Assembly (NCBI RefSeq): GCF_022171985.1
Contig: NZ_JAJVHF010000010.1
Location: forward strand, 51,942 to 115,941
Reading direction: 5' to 3'
Length of the DNA: 64,000 nucleotides
DNA from: Huaxiibacter chinensis
GTDB taxonomy: Bacteria > Pseudomonadota > Gammaproteobacteria > Enterobacterales > Enterobacteriaceae
Part shown: piece after piece, positions 9,327-17,990 of the stretch
Layout: each line of letters begins with the position of its first letter
Position numbering within the stretch: position 1 is the stretch's first letter
Made by a program: the position numbers and the translations under genes
The notes under the pieces: model-generated
Told to the model about the DNA's origin: nothing
What the model saw: only the letters and a program-made list of their open reading frames with translations
The model's database searches: none

Positions 9327-11515
9327 AGCGAACCGATATTCCGCAGGGCGAACCGATCGCCGATGATGAACTGGAACACTGGGCGCAGGCCTTTGGTTAC
9401 GTAGCCAGCCGCTACCGCGTCTCATGCTCGCCCGGCGCGTTAATTGCCGGTGCGCCATGGCTTAAAGGCAAAGCGATGGTGCCCGCCCTCACCCAACTGG
9501 CGCGTGAAGCCGGGCTCTCTTTTCAGTTATTGACCGCCGATCAGCACGCCATTAACAGCTGGCGTCTGCCGGTGGTCGTGGCCCTGAGCGACGGTAAAGT
9601 CGGCGTCATCGAGCACTTTGACGGTGAAGATACGCTGGAGATCTGTTTTTTTGACAGCCACGTGCACACCAACCGCGTGTCGATGAGTGCCCTGCTGCCT
9701 GATATCCGGCACGTGGTGGCGCTGCGACCGCTGGCGGCATTGAAGGACAGCCGCGTAGATGCGTATATCTCAAAATACCGTCCGGACTGGCTTTACCGGC
9801 TGGTGATGCGCGATCTGCGTCCCTATAGCTGGGTCATGCTGGCCGCGCTATTTATCAACCTGCTTTCGCTTGCCGGGATCATTTTCTCAATGCAGGTCTA
9901 CGACCGGGTGATCCCTGCTCAGTCCTACCCCACGCTCTATGTCCTCACCATAGGCGTGCTGATCGCCACGCTGTTCGGTTTTGTACTGCGCGTGGCGCGT
10001 GGGCATATTATGGACCTGCTGGGAAAACGCTCCGATCTGCGCGTTTCCGATCGGGTCTTCGGCCACGCGCTGCGCCTGCGTCATAGCGCAATCCCCCGCT
10101 CCACCGGCAGCTTTATTTCGCAGTTGCGAGAACTGGAGCAGATCCGCGAGATGGTGACCTCCTCGACCATTTCCACCATCGTCGATCTGCCGTTCTTTTT
10201 ACTCTTCGTGGTGGTGCTTGCCATCATTGCCCCGCAGCTGGCGTGGATTGCGCCCGTCGCGGCGGTACTGATGGTGTTGCCCGGTTTACTGCTGCAAAAG
10301 AAACTCGCCGCGCTGGCAAAACAGTCGGCCCATGAGTCAACGCTGCGTAACGCCATCCTGGTGGAAAGCGTACAAGGGCTGGAAGATATCAAGCTGATGC
10401 AGGCGGAAAATCGCTTTTTGCAGCAATGGAACAGCTATATCCAGATCACCGCCGAATCGGGGCTGAAGACCCGCGAACTGACGCAAAACCTGATCAGCTG
10501 GGGCATCACTATCCAGAGCCTGGTCTACGCAGGCGTGATCGTCGTCGGTGCGCCCATGGTGATTGAAGGCACGCTGACCACCGGTTCCGTGGTGGCCGCC
10601 TCAATGCTGGCCTCGCGCATGATTGCCCCGATGGCCACGCTCTGCGGCGTGCTGGCGCGCTGGCAGCAGGTCAAAGCGGCGAAAGAGGGTCTGGACAGCA
10701 TTATGCAGTTACCCACGGAGAACCAGCGGGAAGAGACGCCGATCCGTCAGGACGTGCTGCGTGGGCATTATCTTTTCGATCAGGCTCAGTTCCGTTATCA
10801 CCCGGAAGATCCCCGCATGGCGCTGCGCATTAATCGTCTGGAGATTAAACCAGGCGAGAGAGTGGCGATCCTCGGGCGTAACGGTGCCGGCAAATCGACG
10901 CTGTTACAGGCGATGGCAGGCGGGATGGACGTTGCCAGCGGCGAACTGAGGCTGGACGATCTCAGTTTGCCCCACCTTGACGTGGCGGATCTGCGCCGCA
11001 ATGTCGGCCTGATGACCCAGAACGCGCGGCTGTTTTACGGAACGTTGCGCGAAAACATCACCCTTGGCATGCCGCGCGCCACCGACGAAGAGATCTTCGC
11101 CGTGCTGGAGATGTGCGGTGCGGCCAGTTTTGTGCAGAAGCTGCCGAAAGGGCTCGACTATCCCATCATGGAAAACGGTGTCGGGCTGTCCGGCGGGCAG
11201 CGGCAGTCCATCCTGCTGGCCCGCATGTTCCTGCGCGACCCCAATATCGTTTTACTCGATGAACCCACCGCCTCGCTGGATGAGCACACCGAACGCGAGT
11301 TTATCCAGCGCCTTGGCGAATGGCTGGGCAATCGCACGCTGGTGGTCGCCACCCACCGCGTGCCCGTCCTGGAGCTGGTAGAACGCGTGGTCGTGCTGAA
11401 AGAGGGCATGCTGGTCATGGACGCGCCTAAAGCGCAGGCGCTAAACAACAGCCGTATGCAACAGCAACAGCAGGCAACCGGACGGGAGTGGAAAAATGAA
11501 AATCAGTCAGCGTGA
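9323..11515 (+). CDS. Type I secretion ABC transporter (BapC/LapB-like)
   Basis: This 730-residue exporter couples ATP hydrolysis to secretion of the adhesin. Residues about 10-130 form a C39-peptidase-like domain without a convincing catalytic Cys/His set, as expected for a non-cleaving domain that only recognises substrate. A membrane region of about six helices follows (about 165-440). The C-terminal ATPase has Walker A GRNGAGKST (518-526), the signature LSGGQ (622-626) and Walker B VLLDEPTASLD. Its start overlaps the TolC-like gene by 4 bp and its end overlaps the HlyD-like gene by 20 bp. This architecture matches LapB-type exporters of giant adhesins with uncleaved or cell-surface-retained substrates. 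Assignment is confident. Confidence 0.93.
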   Translation: MKRTDIPQGEPIADDELEHWAQAFGYVASRYRVSCSPGALIAGAPWLKGKAMVPALTQLAREAGLSFQLLTADQHAINSWRLPVVVALSDGKVGVIEHFDGEDTLEICFFDSHVHTNRVSMSALLPDIRHVVALRPLAALKDSRVDAYISKYRPDWLYRLVMRDLRPYSWVMLAALFINLLSLAGIIFSMQVYDRVIPAQSYPTLYVLTIGVLIATLFGFVLRVARGHIMDLLGKRSDLRVSDRVFGHALRLRHSAIPRSTGSFISQLRELEQIREMVTSSTISTIVDLPFFLLFVVVLAIIAPQLAWIAPVAAVLMVLPGLLLQKKLAALAKQSAHESTLRNAILVESVQGLEDIKLMQAENRFLQQWNSYIQITAESGLKTRELTQNLISWGITIQSLVYAGVIVVGAPMVIEGTLTTGSVVAASMLASRMIAPMATLCGVLARWQQVKAAKEGLDSIMQLPTENQREETPIRQDVLRGHYLFDQAQFRYHPEDPRMALRINRLEIKPGERVAILGRNGAGKSTLLQAMAGGMDVASGELRLDDLSLPHLDVADLRRNVGLMTQNARLFYGTLRENITLGMPRATDEEIFAVLEMCGAASFVQKLPKGLDYPIMENGVGLSGGQRQSILLARMFLRDPNIVLLDEPTASLDEHTEREFIQRLGEWLGNRTLVVATHRVPVLELVERVVVLKEGMLVMDAPKAQALNNSRMQQQQQATGREWKNENQSA

Positions 11516-12695
11516 CGTCGCCGCAATGGACGATCTGGATAATGCGCTTGATTCGGAAAGCGGCTATACCGGCGCGCGAAACATTGTCATTTTTACGCTT
11601 TTGCTGTTTATCGTGGCCGGCGTCTGGGCGTGGTATGGCATTCTGGACGAGGTCTCCACCGGCACGGGCAAAGTAATTCCGAGCTCACGCGAGCAGGTTT
11701 TACAGTCACTCGACGGCGGTATACTGGCGGAGCTGAACGTCCGCGAAGGGGCACAGGTTCAGGCAGGTCAGGTGCTGGCGCGCCTCGACCCTACCCGTTC
11801 GGAGTCCAACGTGGGCGAAAGCGCAGCTCGCTATCGCGCCTCGCTCGCCTCCAGTATTCGCCTGACGGCGGAAGTAAACGACCAGCCGCTGAAGTTCCCC
11901 CCCTCTCTGCAAAAGTGGCCGGATCTGATTGCCGCCGAAACCCGGCTTTATACCTCGCGTCGGGCACAGCTTGAAGATACCCAAAGAGAGTTAAAAACGG
12001 CGCTGGCGCTGGCGAACAAAGAGCTGGCGATCACGCAACGGCTGATTAAAACCGGCGCGGCAAGCCATGTTGAAGAGCTGCGTCTACAGCGTCAGAAAAG
12101 CGATCTCGAACTGAAACTCACCGACGTGCGTTCACAATATTATGTGCAGGCGCGCGAGGCGCTGTCGAAGGCGAACGCCGACGTCGATATGGTGAGCGCC
12201 GTTCTGAAAGGCCGGGAAGATTCCGTTACGCGGCTGACGGTACGGTCCCCCGTTCGTGGGATCGTGAAGAATATCAAAGTCACCACCATTGGCGGCGTCA
12301 TCCCTCCCAACGGCGAACTGATGGAGATCGTGCCGGTAGACGATCATTTGCTGATCGAGACCCGCCTGTCACCGCGTGACATTGCCTTTATCCATCCTAA
12401 TCAGAAAGCGCTGGTGAAGATCACCGCTTACGATTACGCCATTTACGGCGGTTTGCATGGCATCGTCGAGACGATCTCGCCGGATACCATTCAGGATGAA
12501 GCCAAGCCGGAAGTGTTCTATTACCGCGTCTTTATTCGGACCAGCCAGGATTACCTGGTGAATAAAGCCGGGCGCCATTTTTCAATCGTCCCGGGGATGA
12601 TCGCCACGGTCGATATCAAAACCGGCGAGAAATCGGTGATGGATTATCTGATTAAGCCGTTTAATCGGGCCAAGGAGGCGCTGAGGGAGCGATAA
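11496..12695 (+). CDS. HlyD-family periplasmic adaptor (BapD/LapC-like)
   Basis: This 399-residue membrane fusion protein links the ABC exporter to the TolC-like channel. A short cytosolic N-terminus is followed by one membrane helix at about residues 30-50 (VIFTLLLFIVAGVWAWYGIL). Next come a biotinyl-lipoyl half motif (DGGILAELNVREGAQVQAGQ), a long coiled coil at about 130-240, and a C-terminal barrel (VRSPVRGIVKNIKVTT). It starts inside the ABC gene, overlapping it by 20 bp, and is the last gene of the adhesin locus. No LapD/LapG-type c-di-GMP switch genes are present nearby, so release control, if any, is encoded elsewhere. Confidence 0.93.
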   Translation: MKISQRDVAAMDDLDNALDSESGYTGARNIVIFTLLLFIVAGVWAWYGILDEVSTGTGKVIPSSREQVLQSLDGGILAELNVREGAQVQAGQVLARLDPTRSESNVGESAARYRASLASSIRLTAEVNDQPLKFPPSLQKWPDLIAAETRLYTSRRAQLEDTQRELKTALALANKELAITQRLIKTGAASHVEELRLQRQKSDLELKLTDVRSQYYVQAREALSKANADVDMVSAVLKGREDSVTRLTVRSPVRGIVKNIKVTTIGGVIPPNGELMEIVPVDDHLLIETRLSPRDIAFIHPNQKALVKITAYDYAIYGGLHGIVETISPDTIQDEAKPEVFYYRVFIRTSQDYLVNKAGRHFSIVPGMIATVDIKTGEKSVMDYLIKPFNRAKEALRER

Positions 12696-12716
12696 GCAGC
12701 GTGACGCTCAGGTAAG

Positions 12717-12746
12717 GCGCATGACGGGCTGGCAGCCGTCATGCGC
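12717..12746. terminator. Hairpin between convergent genes
   Basis: An 11-bp perfect stem (12717-12727 with 12736-12746, GCGCATGACGG/CCGTCATGCGC) has an 8-nt loop. It sits between the convergent HlyD-like and aminotransferase genes and could end transcription from either side, although neither flank has a clear T-run. Confidence 0.6.
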
Positions 12747-12754
12747 AATCTGGA

Positions 12755-13936
12755 TTACAGGGATGCTTTCAGACGTTTCACCGCCTCTTTGAGCTGATCG
12801 TCGGTGGCCGTCACGAACGACATGCGCAGCGTGGCGTAGTCCGGATCGTTGCAGTAGAAGAATTCACCGGGCACGTAAACCACGCCGTTGCTCAACGTTT
12901 TCTCCAGCCAGCGGGTGGTATTCAGGCCATTATTCATTTTCGCCCACAGGAACATCCCACCTTTCGGCTTATGGAAAGAGAGTACATCCCCTAATTCAGC
13001 TTCAAGCTCACTGGCAAAAAGCTGATATTTGTGACGATATGCATCGCGGATCATCGCTATTTGCCCCGGCAGTCGCCCGGTTTTTAAATACTCATACGTC
13101 ATTAATTGCGACAGCGTGCTGGTGTGTAAATCGGTGGTCTGTTTCAGATTGACCACGGCTCTTTTTAACCACTCCGGCACAATGACCCAGCCGACACGGG
13201 TGCCCGGGGATAATATTTTTGAGAAGGTTGAGGTATAAACGATATTGTCTTGATTACCAATGGCTTTTGCGTGTGCCATTAAAGGACGAAAAACCTCGTC
13301 AGTATAATTTATTTCGCTATAAGGATCGTCTTCGATAATAACGAAATCATAACGTTTAGACAGCTCAACCAGCTTTTTACGACGCGCTTCCGATAATGTC
13401 ACGCCGCCCGGATTGCCGAAGGTCGGCACGATATAGACCGCTTTCACCGGTTTATTCGCCACGCGCGCTTCAAGCTCGTCGACAATCATTCCTTCGCCGT
13501 CGGTGCCTACCGATTTAATATTCGCCTGAGCAAGGCTAAATACCTGCAACGCCGCAAGATAGGTGGGCCGTTCAACAATAACCGTATCACCGGGATTAAT
13601 TAACGCACGCGCTAAAATATCCAGCGATTGTTGCGACCCGGACGTAATAACCACATCATCAGCGGCGCACTGAATGCCGCGGTCTGCGGATAATTGCTGG
13701 ATCGCTTCCCGAAGCGCGGGATAACCCTCGCTTAATCCGTACTGAAATGCTTCACCAAAGTGGGTCGAGAGCACCGCGTCGGCGGCCATCTTGAGTCCCT
13801 CGTGGTCAAACAGCTCAGGATTAGGGATGCCGCCGCCCAGCGAGATAACGCCAGGCATTTTACTGTGTTTGAGGAGTTCACGGATGGCAGATGATTGCAG
13901 ACCTTGCACGCTGCTGGCGAGTTTTTGAGTTGTCAC
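12755..13936 (-). CDS. PLP-dependent aminotransferase (2-aminoadipate/aromatic type)
   Basis: This 393-residue fold-type I aminotransferase lacks an N-terminal GntR DNA-binding domain, so it is the enzyme-only form related to LysN/AraT. The Schiff-base lysine is K240 in TSTFSKILSPGTRVGW. Other family marks are SGSQQSLDILARAL (cofactor phosphate site), VPTFGNPGG and EDDPYSE (Asp for the pyridine nitrogen). It would exchange amino groups between an amino acid and a 2-oxo acid in the cytosol; the substrate cannot be fixed from sequence. It is read alone, convergent with the adhesin operon and divergent from yciG. Its codon use shows more A/T-rich codons in the middle (for example 13140-13340) than its neighbours. 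Confidence 0.88.
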   Translation of the reverse strand: MTTQKLASSVQGLQSSAIRELLKHSKMPGVISLGGGIPNPELFDHEGLKMAADAVLSTHFGEAFQYGLSEGYPALREAIQQLSADRGIQCAADDVVITSGSQQSLDILARALINPGDTVIVERPTYLAALQVFSLAQANIKSVGTDGEGMIVDELEARVANKPVKAVYIVPTFGNPGGVTLSEARRKKLVELSKRYDFVIIEDDPYSEINYTDEVFRPLMAHAKAIGNQDNIVYTSTFSKILSPGTRVGWVIVPEWLKRAVVNLKQTTDLHTSTLSQLMTYEYLKTGRLPGQIAMIRDAYRHKYQLFASELEAELGDVLSFHKPKGGMFLWAKMNNGLNTTRWLEKTLSNGVVYVPGEFFYCNDPDYATLRMSFVTATDDQLKEAVKRLKASL

Positions 13937-14351
13937 GCGGTAGGTACCCTGTATTTTCTGTTTTTATGGTGTTCTCATTCTTAGTATCACATGTCTCCGG
14001 CTTTGATAACCCCTTTTGCAACTTCCCGCATTCGGGCGAGCGTAAACGGCACAAGAAGGACAAAATCGGCCCCCTTATAACGTAAAGTTATGTAAATACA
14101 GCCGCTTCGTTTAGGGATAAATAAAGGGCAAAAAGCGTCAGGTTTTTATCGTGTGCAGTTGACTAATTTCAATGGAATATATTCCGCTTAAGCGAAGCGA
14201 TATATCCACGCACTTTATCGACAGAATCGATGCTGCGCCGGAAATTATTACCAAACCGTTTGCGAAATAAACGCTAACCTTAATTCCTGAACGACAACAG
14301 ATACGCCTTTGTATCGAAATGAAGTCAACACAACATGATGAGGATTCATTT
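13937..14351. other. Intergenic region between aminotransferase and yciG
   Basis: This 415-bp divergent region is comparatively AT-rich and must hold promoters for both flanking genes. I see no convincing ORF or hairpin. An in-frame upstream ATG for yciG at 14319 is not preferred because AGGA just before 14352 is a much better ribosome site. YciGFE is a general-stress (RpoS) operon in E. coli, but I could not pick a specific promoter here. Confidence 0.4.
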
Positions 14352-14537
14352 ATGGCAGAGCAACGTGGTGGTTCCGGTAATTTCGCACAAGATCGTGAAA
14401 AAGCATCTGACGCTGGTAAAAAAGGTGGTCAGCACAGCGGTGGTAATTTCAAGAACGATCCGCAGCGTGCCTCTGAAGCAGGCAAAAAAGGTGGTCAAAA
14501 CAGCCACAGCGGAAACAATAAGTCAGATAAATCTTAA
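14352..14537 (+). CDS. yciG: YciG, KGG-repeat stress protein
   Basis: This 61-residue, very hydrophilic protein starts MAEQRGGSGNF. It carries two KGG stress-induced motifs (DAGKKGGQHSGG and EAGKKGGQNSHS) with the NFAQD/NFKND spacing of the family. Related plant-like KGG proteins are linked to desiccation and stress, and in enterobacteria YciG is RpoS-dependent and affects motility and stress survival; its molecular role is not settled. The start at 14352 follows GATGAGGATTC. It is the first gene of yciGFE, 84 bp before yciF. The ORF remains open upstream to 14319, but that region lacks conserved sequence. Confidence 0.92.
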   Translation: MAEQRGGSGNFAQDREKASDAGKKGGQHSGGNFKNDPQRASEAGKKGGQNSHSGNNKSDKS

Positions 14538-14621
14538 TTTATCCTGACAAATTGCTTCTCAATAAAATGTTATCTGCGAGTCATATGGCTCGCAGTATTT
14601 TTCTGACTTTAAGGATTACGT

Positions 14622-15116
14622 ATGAATATGAAAACCATCGAAGATGTTTTTATTCATTTACTCTCAGATACCTATAGTGCAGAAAAACAGCTTACCCGTG
14701 CGCTGGCAAAACTGGCTCGCGAAGCCTCAAGCGAACAGCTAAGCGCCGCCTTTAAAGCGCACCTGGAAGAGACGCAGGGTCAAATAGAGCGTATTGACCA
14801 GATTGTCGAACAGGAGCAGGGCCTCAAAATCAAGCGTATGAAATGCGTGGCGATGGAAGGCCTGATTGAAGAAGCCAACGAAGTGATCGAAAGTACCCAG
14901 AAAGACGAGGTGCGCGATGCGGCCCTGATTGCGGCGGCACAAAAAGTCGAACACTACGAAATTGCCAGCTACGGCACCCTCGCGACACTGGCTCAGCAGT
15001 TAGGCTACAAAAACGCGGTGAAACTTTTAACCGCAACGCTGGAAGAAGAGAAAAGCACCGATCTGAAATTAACCGACCTGGCGGTAAGCAGCATTAACCA
15101 GAAAGCAAAAGCCTGA
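14622..15116 (+). CDS. yciF: YciF, ferritin-like DUF892 protein
   Basis: This 164-residue all-helical protein belongs to the YciE/YciF (DUF892) ferritin-like family. It begins MNMKTIEDVFIHLLSDTYSA and shows the helix-borne acidic and His residues (EEANEVIE, VEHYEIASYGTL, LEEEKSTD) that can bind a di-metal site. The structure of E. coli YciF is a ferritin-like four-helix bundle dimer, and a stress role is inferred from its RpoS control. It is preceded by AAGGATT and followed 29 bp later by yciE, with which it shares fold and length. Assignment is strong; biochemical function is unknown. Confidence 0.93.
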   Translation: MNMKTIEDVFIHLLSDTYSAEKQLTRALAKLAREASSEQLSAAFKAHLEETQGQIERIDQIVEQEQGLKIKRMKCVAMEGLIEEANEVIESTQKDEVRDAALIAAAQKVEHYEIASYGTLATLAQQLGYKNAVKLLTATLEEEKSTDLKLTDLAVSSINQKAKA

Positions 15117-15145
15117 TTCGACGAGACAGACAACATAAGAGGAAT

Positions 15146-15658
15146 ATGATGATGAATCCCGTAGAACATTACCATGACTGGCTACGCGATGCGCATGCGA
15201 TGGAAAAGCAAGCCGAGTCCATGCTCGAATCGATGTCCAGCCGTATTGATAATTACCCGGATCTCCGCAGCCGTATTGAACTCCATCTGACTGAAACGAA
15301 AGGGCAGATTGCAGTGCTGGAGGAGATTCTTGACCGTAACGATATTTCGCGTTCGGTGATTAAAGACTCCATGAGCAAGATGGCAGCACTGGGGCAATCC
15401 ATCGGCGGTATGTTCCCGTCCGATGAAATTGTGAAAGGCGCGATCAGCGGCTACGTCTTTGAACAGTTTGAAATCGCCTGCTACACCAGCCTGCTGGCTG
15501 CGGCCAAACGGGCCGGCGACACGGCGTCAGTTCCCGCGCTGGAGGGCATCCTTGCCGAGGAGCGCGAAATGGCAGACTGGCTGCTTCGTCATATTCCGCA
15601 AACAACGGAAGAGTTTCTCGTTCGCTCTGAAACCTCGGGCGTTGAAGCGAAAAAATAG
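15146..15658 (+). CDS. yciE: YciE, ferritin-like DUF892 protein
   Basis: This 170-residue paralogue of the preceding protein opens with VEHYHDWLRDAHAMEKQAES. It keeps the repeated helical pattern EIACYTSLLAAAKRAGD and LAEEREMADWLL, which supplies candidate carboxylate and His ligands. It is the third gene of yciGFE and ends before a strong terminator. Three consecutive ATG codons are available (15146, 15149, 15152); I chose the first because the AGAGGA sits about 5-8 bases upstream. The role is presumed stress-related metal or redox chemistry by family, not shown by sequence. Confidence 0.92.
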   Translation: MMMNPVEHYHDWLRDAHAMEKQAESMLESMSSRIDNYPDLRSRIELHLTETKGQIAVLEEILDRNDISRSVIKDSMSKMAALGQSIGGMFPSDEIVKGAISGYVFEQFEIACYTSLLAAAKRAGDTASVPALEGILAEEREMADWLLRHIPQTTEEFLVRSETSGVEAKK

Positions 15659-15684
15659 CCCGTCACGTGACACTCTCCGCCTCA

Positions 15685-15717
15685 GCCCCGACGATTTCGG
15701 GGCTTTTGCTTTTTTAG
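15685..15717 (+). terminator. Rho-independent terminator of yciGFE
   Basis: Stem GCCCCGA (15685-15691) pairs with TCGGGGC (15697-15703) around a 5-nt loop and is followed by TTTTGCTTTTTT. This is a classical intrinsic terminator 27 bp after yciE. Confidence 0.9.
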
Positions 15718-15723
15718 AATCAA

Positions 15724-16251
15724 TTATGCTGACTGGCTTTTTTTCCATTTTGAAAGTCTGTCCACCAGCCCTGCCAGAGCAAAGCTCACCGCTTTCGTCA
15801 CCACATCCTGACAATCGCCGGTGAAGTGTTCGCGCTGCGCCTCCGCTTTGCCACGAAAATTCCAGGCAAACCACACGGTGCCCGCCGGCGTGCCGTCGTC
15901 TCCCCCATCGGGGCCGGCATAGCCGCTAATGGCAATGCTGATATCTGCACCGGCGCGCGCCAGAGCGCCTTCTGACATCTCTATCACCGTTTGCTCGCTG
16001 ACGGCCGTGTATTTCTCAAGCGTTGAGGCTTTGACGCCGAGAAGCTTCTCTTTTGCGCTGTCGCTAAATACCACCAACCCGACGTCATAAAAAGCGGCCG
16101 TGTTCTCCTCGGCACAGAGCACAGTGGCAAGATTACCGCCAGTGCAGGACTCCGCGGTGGTCAGAAAGAGTGATTGCTCGATCAGCACGTTTGCGACCTG
16201 TTTCGTGAGCTCCCCTGGCGTTTTAGCTTCGTTATACGGATTTCGGCTCAT
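15724..16251 (-). CDS. CinA-family nicotinamide-nucleotide amidohydrolase-like protein (YdeJ-like)
   Basis: This 175-residue protein consists of a CinA C-terminal domain only. It has the family motifs TTAESCTGGNLA, VVFSDSAKEKLLGV, GADISIAISGYAGPDGG and GTPAGTVWFAW. PncC-type members deamidate NMN in the pyridine nucleotide cycle; for YdeJ-type paralogues activity is less certain. I favour YdeJ over PncC because ydeI lies close by, as in E. coli where ydeI and ydeJ are neighbours. It ends just beyond the yciGFE terminator and reads convergently toward it, 12 bp downstream of the DUF421 gene, so it may be in one unit with it. Confidence 0.8.
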   Translation of the reverse strand: MSRNPYNEAKTPGELTKQVANVLIEQSLFLTTAESCTGGNLATVLCAEENTAAFYDVGLVVFSDSAKEKLLGVKASTLEKYTAVSEQTVIEMSEGALARAGADISIAISGYAGPDGGDDGTPAGTVWFAWNFRGKAEAQREHFTGDCQDVVTKAVSFALAGLVDRLSKWKKSQSA

Positions 16252-16263
16252 GATGACCTCTTC

Positions 16264-16710
16264 TTAATTTTCAACGGGAATAATAGAAATATGCCCGTTA
16301 CGTTCCAGAATGGCATATTTGATTTTGCTGAGTTCAGTGATGCCCTGATTTTGCCGGGCAGCGACTAAAATATCGTCACAGGAGACGTCCACTTTTTCCA
16401 TTTTGTCCGCAAGCGGAATGCCGTTCTCCACCAGAATGACCGGAGAGCCATCGAGAACCGACTCCGCACCTGAGATGAATTTCTTCATATAGCCAAACAG
16501 CATATCGACCACCACCAGCGTAATGATGGTCAGCATGGCACCGGTCACGGAAAAGTCGTCACCCAGCAGGGCCTGCTGGGTCGCTTCACTGATTATTAAT
16601 AATAATATCAGGTCAAAGCTGGTCATTTGTAATAATGCACGGCGTCCGGCGACCTTAAACACCACCAGCAAAATGAGGTAGATCGCTATTGCCCGTAAGA
16701 CCATTTCCAT
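16264..16710 (-). CDS. DUF421 (YetF-type) membrane protein
   Basis: This 148-residue protein has three predicted membrane helices in its first about 75 residues, with the family motifs GRRALLQMTSFDLILLLIIS and EATQQALLGDD. A soluble C-terminal domain follows (GSPVILVENGIPLADKMEKV...DDILVAARQNQGI) that matches the DUF421/YetF family. The family is widespread and uncharacterised in enterobacteria. The Bacillus homologues are larger, with two tandem soluble domains, so this is the short single-domain form. It lies 9 bp after a small membrane-anchored gene, which suggests a two-gene unit. Function is unknown. Confidence 0.85.
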   Translation of the reverse strand: MEMVLRAIAIYLILLVVFKVAGRRALLQMTSFDLILLLIISEATQQALLGDDFSVTGAMLTIITLVVVDMLFGYMKKFISGAESVLDGSPVILVENGIPLADKMEKVDVSCDDILVAARQNQGITELSKIKYAILERNGHISIIPVEN

Positions 16711-16719
16711 ATTTGCCCC

Positions 16720-17232
16720 TTAAGGATAAATAAATTGCCAGAAAGAGAGCGCAGGTTCGCCATTGACGCCCGCAGTAATGGTGGTTTTTCCAGGCACCGT
16801 CGGCGTAACATACATCCACACGGAAAAATCGCCTTCCGTTTTTACATTGTTATAGACCAGATAAAGGGTATTTCCCCGGCTGTACATGCTGTCCGGCTGT
16901 GGAGAAATGACGCCAGGCTGGAAATGATCGGTAAAATCCCCGCCCAGGCTGAATACATATTTATCTGCCACGTTATTTTTCACGGTGAAATGAAGCGGAA
17001 ATTCCGTTTGCAGACGGCCGAAACGATCGTAATTAACGCTCAGCGCGCGGGTATGATTTAATTTCTCTGTCGAACTGAAATAACCATTAGAGAAAATACC
17101 CGCAAGCGCACCTGATAAAATGGCCAATAAAACAAAAAAGCCGATCTTTTGAAAGCCGGCTTCAAAATTTAGCGCAAAATGATCCTCTTTAACGCCGGGT
17201 AAGGGTTCATCTTTTTCTGTCAACTTTGCCAT
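16720..17232 (-). CDS. Membrane-anchored protein of unknown function, partner of DUF421 gene
   Basis: This 170-residue protein has a basic and acidic N-terminal tail, one membrane helix at about residues 29-48 (GFFVLLAILSGALAGIFSNG), then an about 115-residue extracytoplasmic domain rich in beta-strand pattern (LHFTVKNNVADKYVFSLGG, DFSVWMYVTPTVPGKTT). I do not recognise a named domain. The start at 17232 is chosen because AGGTGG lies just upstream; an in-frame TTG at 17244 would swallow that site. It overlaps nothing and is followed 9 bp later by the DUF421 gene, so the two are probably co-transcribed and may form a complex. Function is unknown. Confidence 0.75.
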   Translation of the reverse strand: MAKLTEKDEPLPGVKEDHFALNFEAGFQKIGFFVLLAILSGALAGIFSNGYFSSTEKLNHTRALSVNYDRFGRLQTEFPLHFTVKNNVADKYVFSLGGDFTDHFQPGVISPQPDSMYSRGNTLYLVYNNVKTEGDFSVWMYVTPTVPGKTTITAGVNGEPALSFWQFIYP

Positions 17233-17374
17233 TTTCCACCTCAACCGCCTCGCTTGTCTGCATCACAGCCAGCTGATTTGTAAGAACAAAATGCTTTAGG
17301 AGTGTTCCAGTTTGTCAGAATAAGGAATAGCAACCAGGCTTAATAAGTCAAGTTGTTAACTCATGGAGGTCAGT

Positions 17375-17767
17375 ATGAAATTACCGATTGCCGCGCTGGT
17401 GTGCAGTTTAATGATTCCCGCCGCCTGGGCCGACGATAACGGTGGACTGCAAAAAGGCGAAGCCCCTCCGCCGCCACATGCCCTGGATGACGGCTATCGT
17501 GGCACCGACGACGCAAGAATTATGACCGTTGAGCAGGCGAAAGGCATGCATGATGGTGCGACCATCTCGCTGCGCGGAAATCTGATTGATGGGTCGGGCG
17601 GGGATAAATTTACCTTCCGGGATAAAACGGGAAATATTGCGGTGATTATACCGCAGGCAGTATTTGATGGGCGTACGGTTAAACCCGATCACATGATCAG
17701 TATTAACGGTAGCCTGGACAAGAAAATGACGCCCCCGGTGGTGCGGGTCAATCACATTCAGAAATAA
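17375..17767 (+). CDS. ydeI: YdeI, periplasmic OB-fold (BOF) stress-tolerance protein
   Basis: This 130-residue protein has a signal peptide ending in AAWA-DD and then a single BOF/OB-fold domain. It matches E. coli YdeI closely: [48 protein letters not shown] and INGSLDKK. YgiW/YdeI/OmdA family proteins are linked to resistance to antimicrobial peptides, peroxide and metals, and bind porins in Salmonella; a periplasmic location follows from the signal peptide. The start at 17375 uses the GGAGG just upstream; an in-frame ATG at 17363 overlaps that site. It is read alone, with a hairpin after it. Confidence 0.92.
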   Translation: MKLPIAALVCSLMIPAAWADDNGGLQKGEAPPPPHALDDGYRGTDDARIMTVEQAKGMHDGATISLRGNLIDGSGGDKFTFRDKTGNIAVIIPQAVFDGRTVKPDHMISINGSLDKKMTPPVVRVNHIQK

Positions 17768-17790
17768 CCATTCAAATTTAGCTTAAGTAT

Positions 17791-17819
17791 AACGCGGATA
17801 TTCTCGCTTTATCCGCGTT
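17791..17819 (+). terminator. Hairpin after ydeI
   Basis: A 10-bp perfect stem (AACGCGGATA 17791-17800 with TATCCGCGTT 17810-17819) lies 24 bp after ydeI. There is no T-run, so it is a weak or Rho-assisted terminator, or a 3'-end stabiliser. The remaining AT-rich stretch to 17990 should contain the promoter of the two-partner secretion operon; I could not fix its boxes. Confidence 0.55.
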
Positions 17820-17990
17820 AACAACGCTTATATCCCCTTCTCATTGCGCACCTACCAGAATTAAGGAGTACCGAACTCGGAATTCTCTTAGCTTTAGGAT
17901 TAATCCCCCTTTTATTCCCCCTCTGATATTTAAACAATCTTACACAAATTCACACTGCACTCTTTTTGCTTACACAGCACGGAACGTCTG

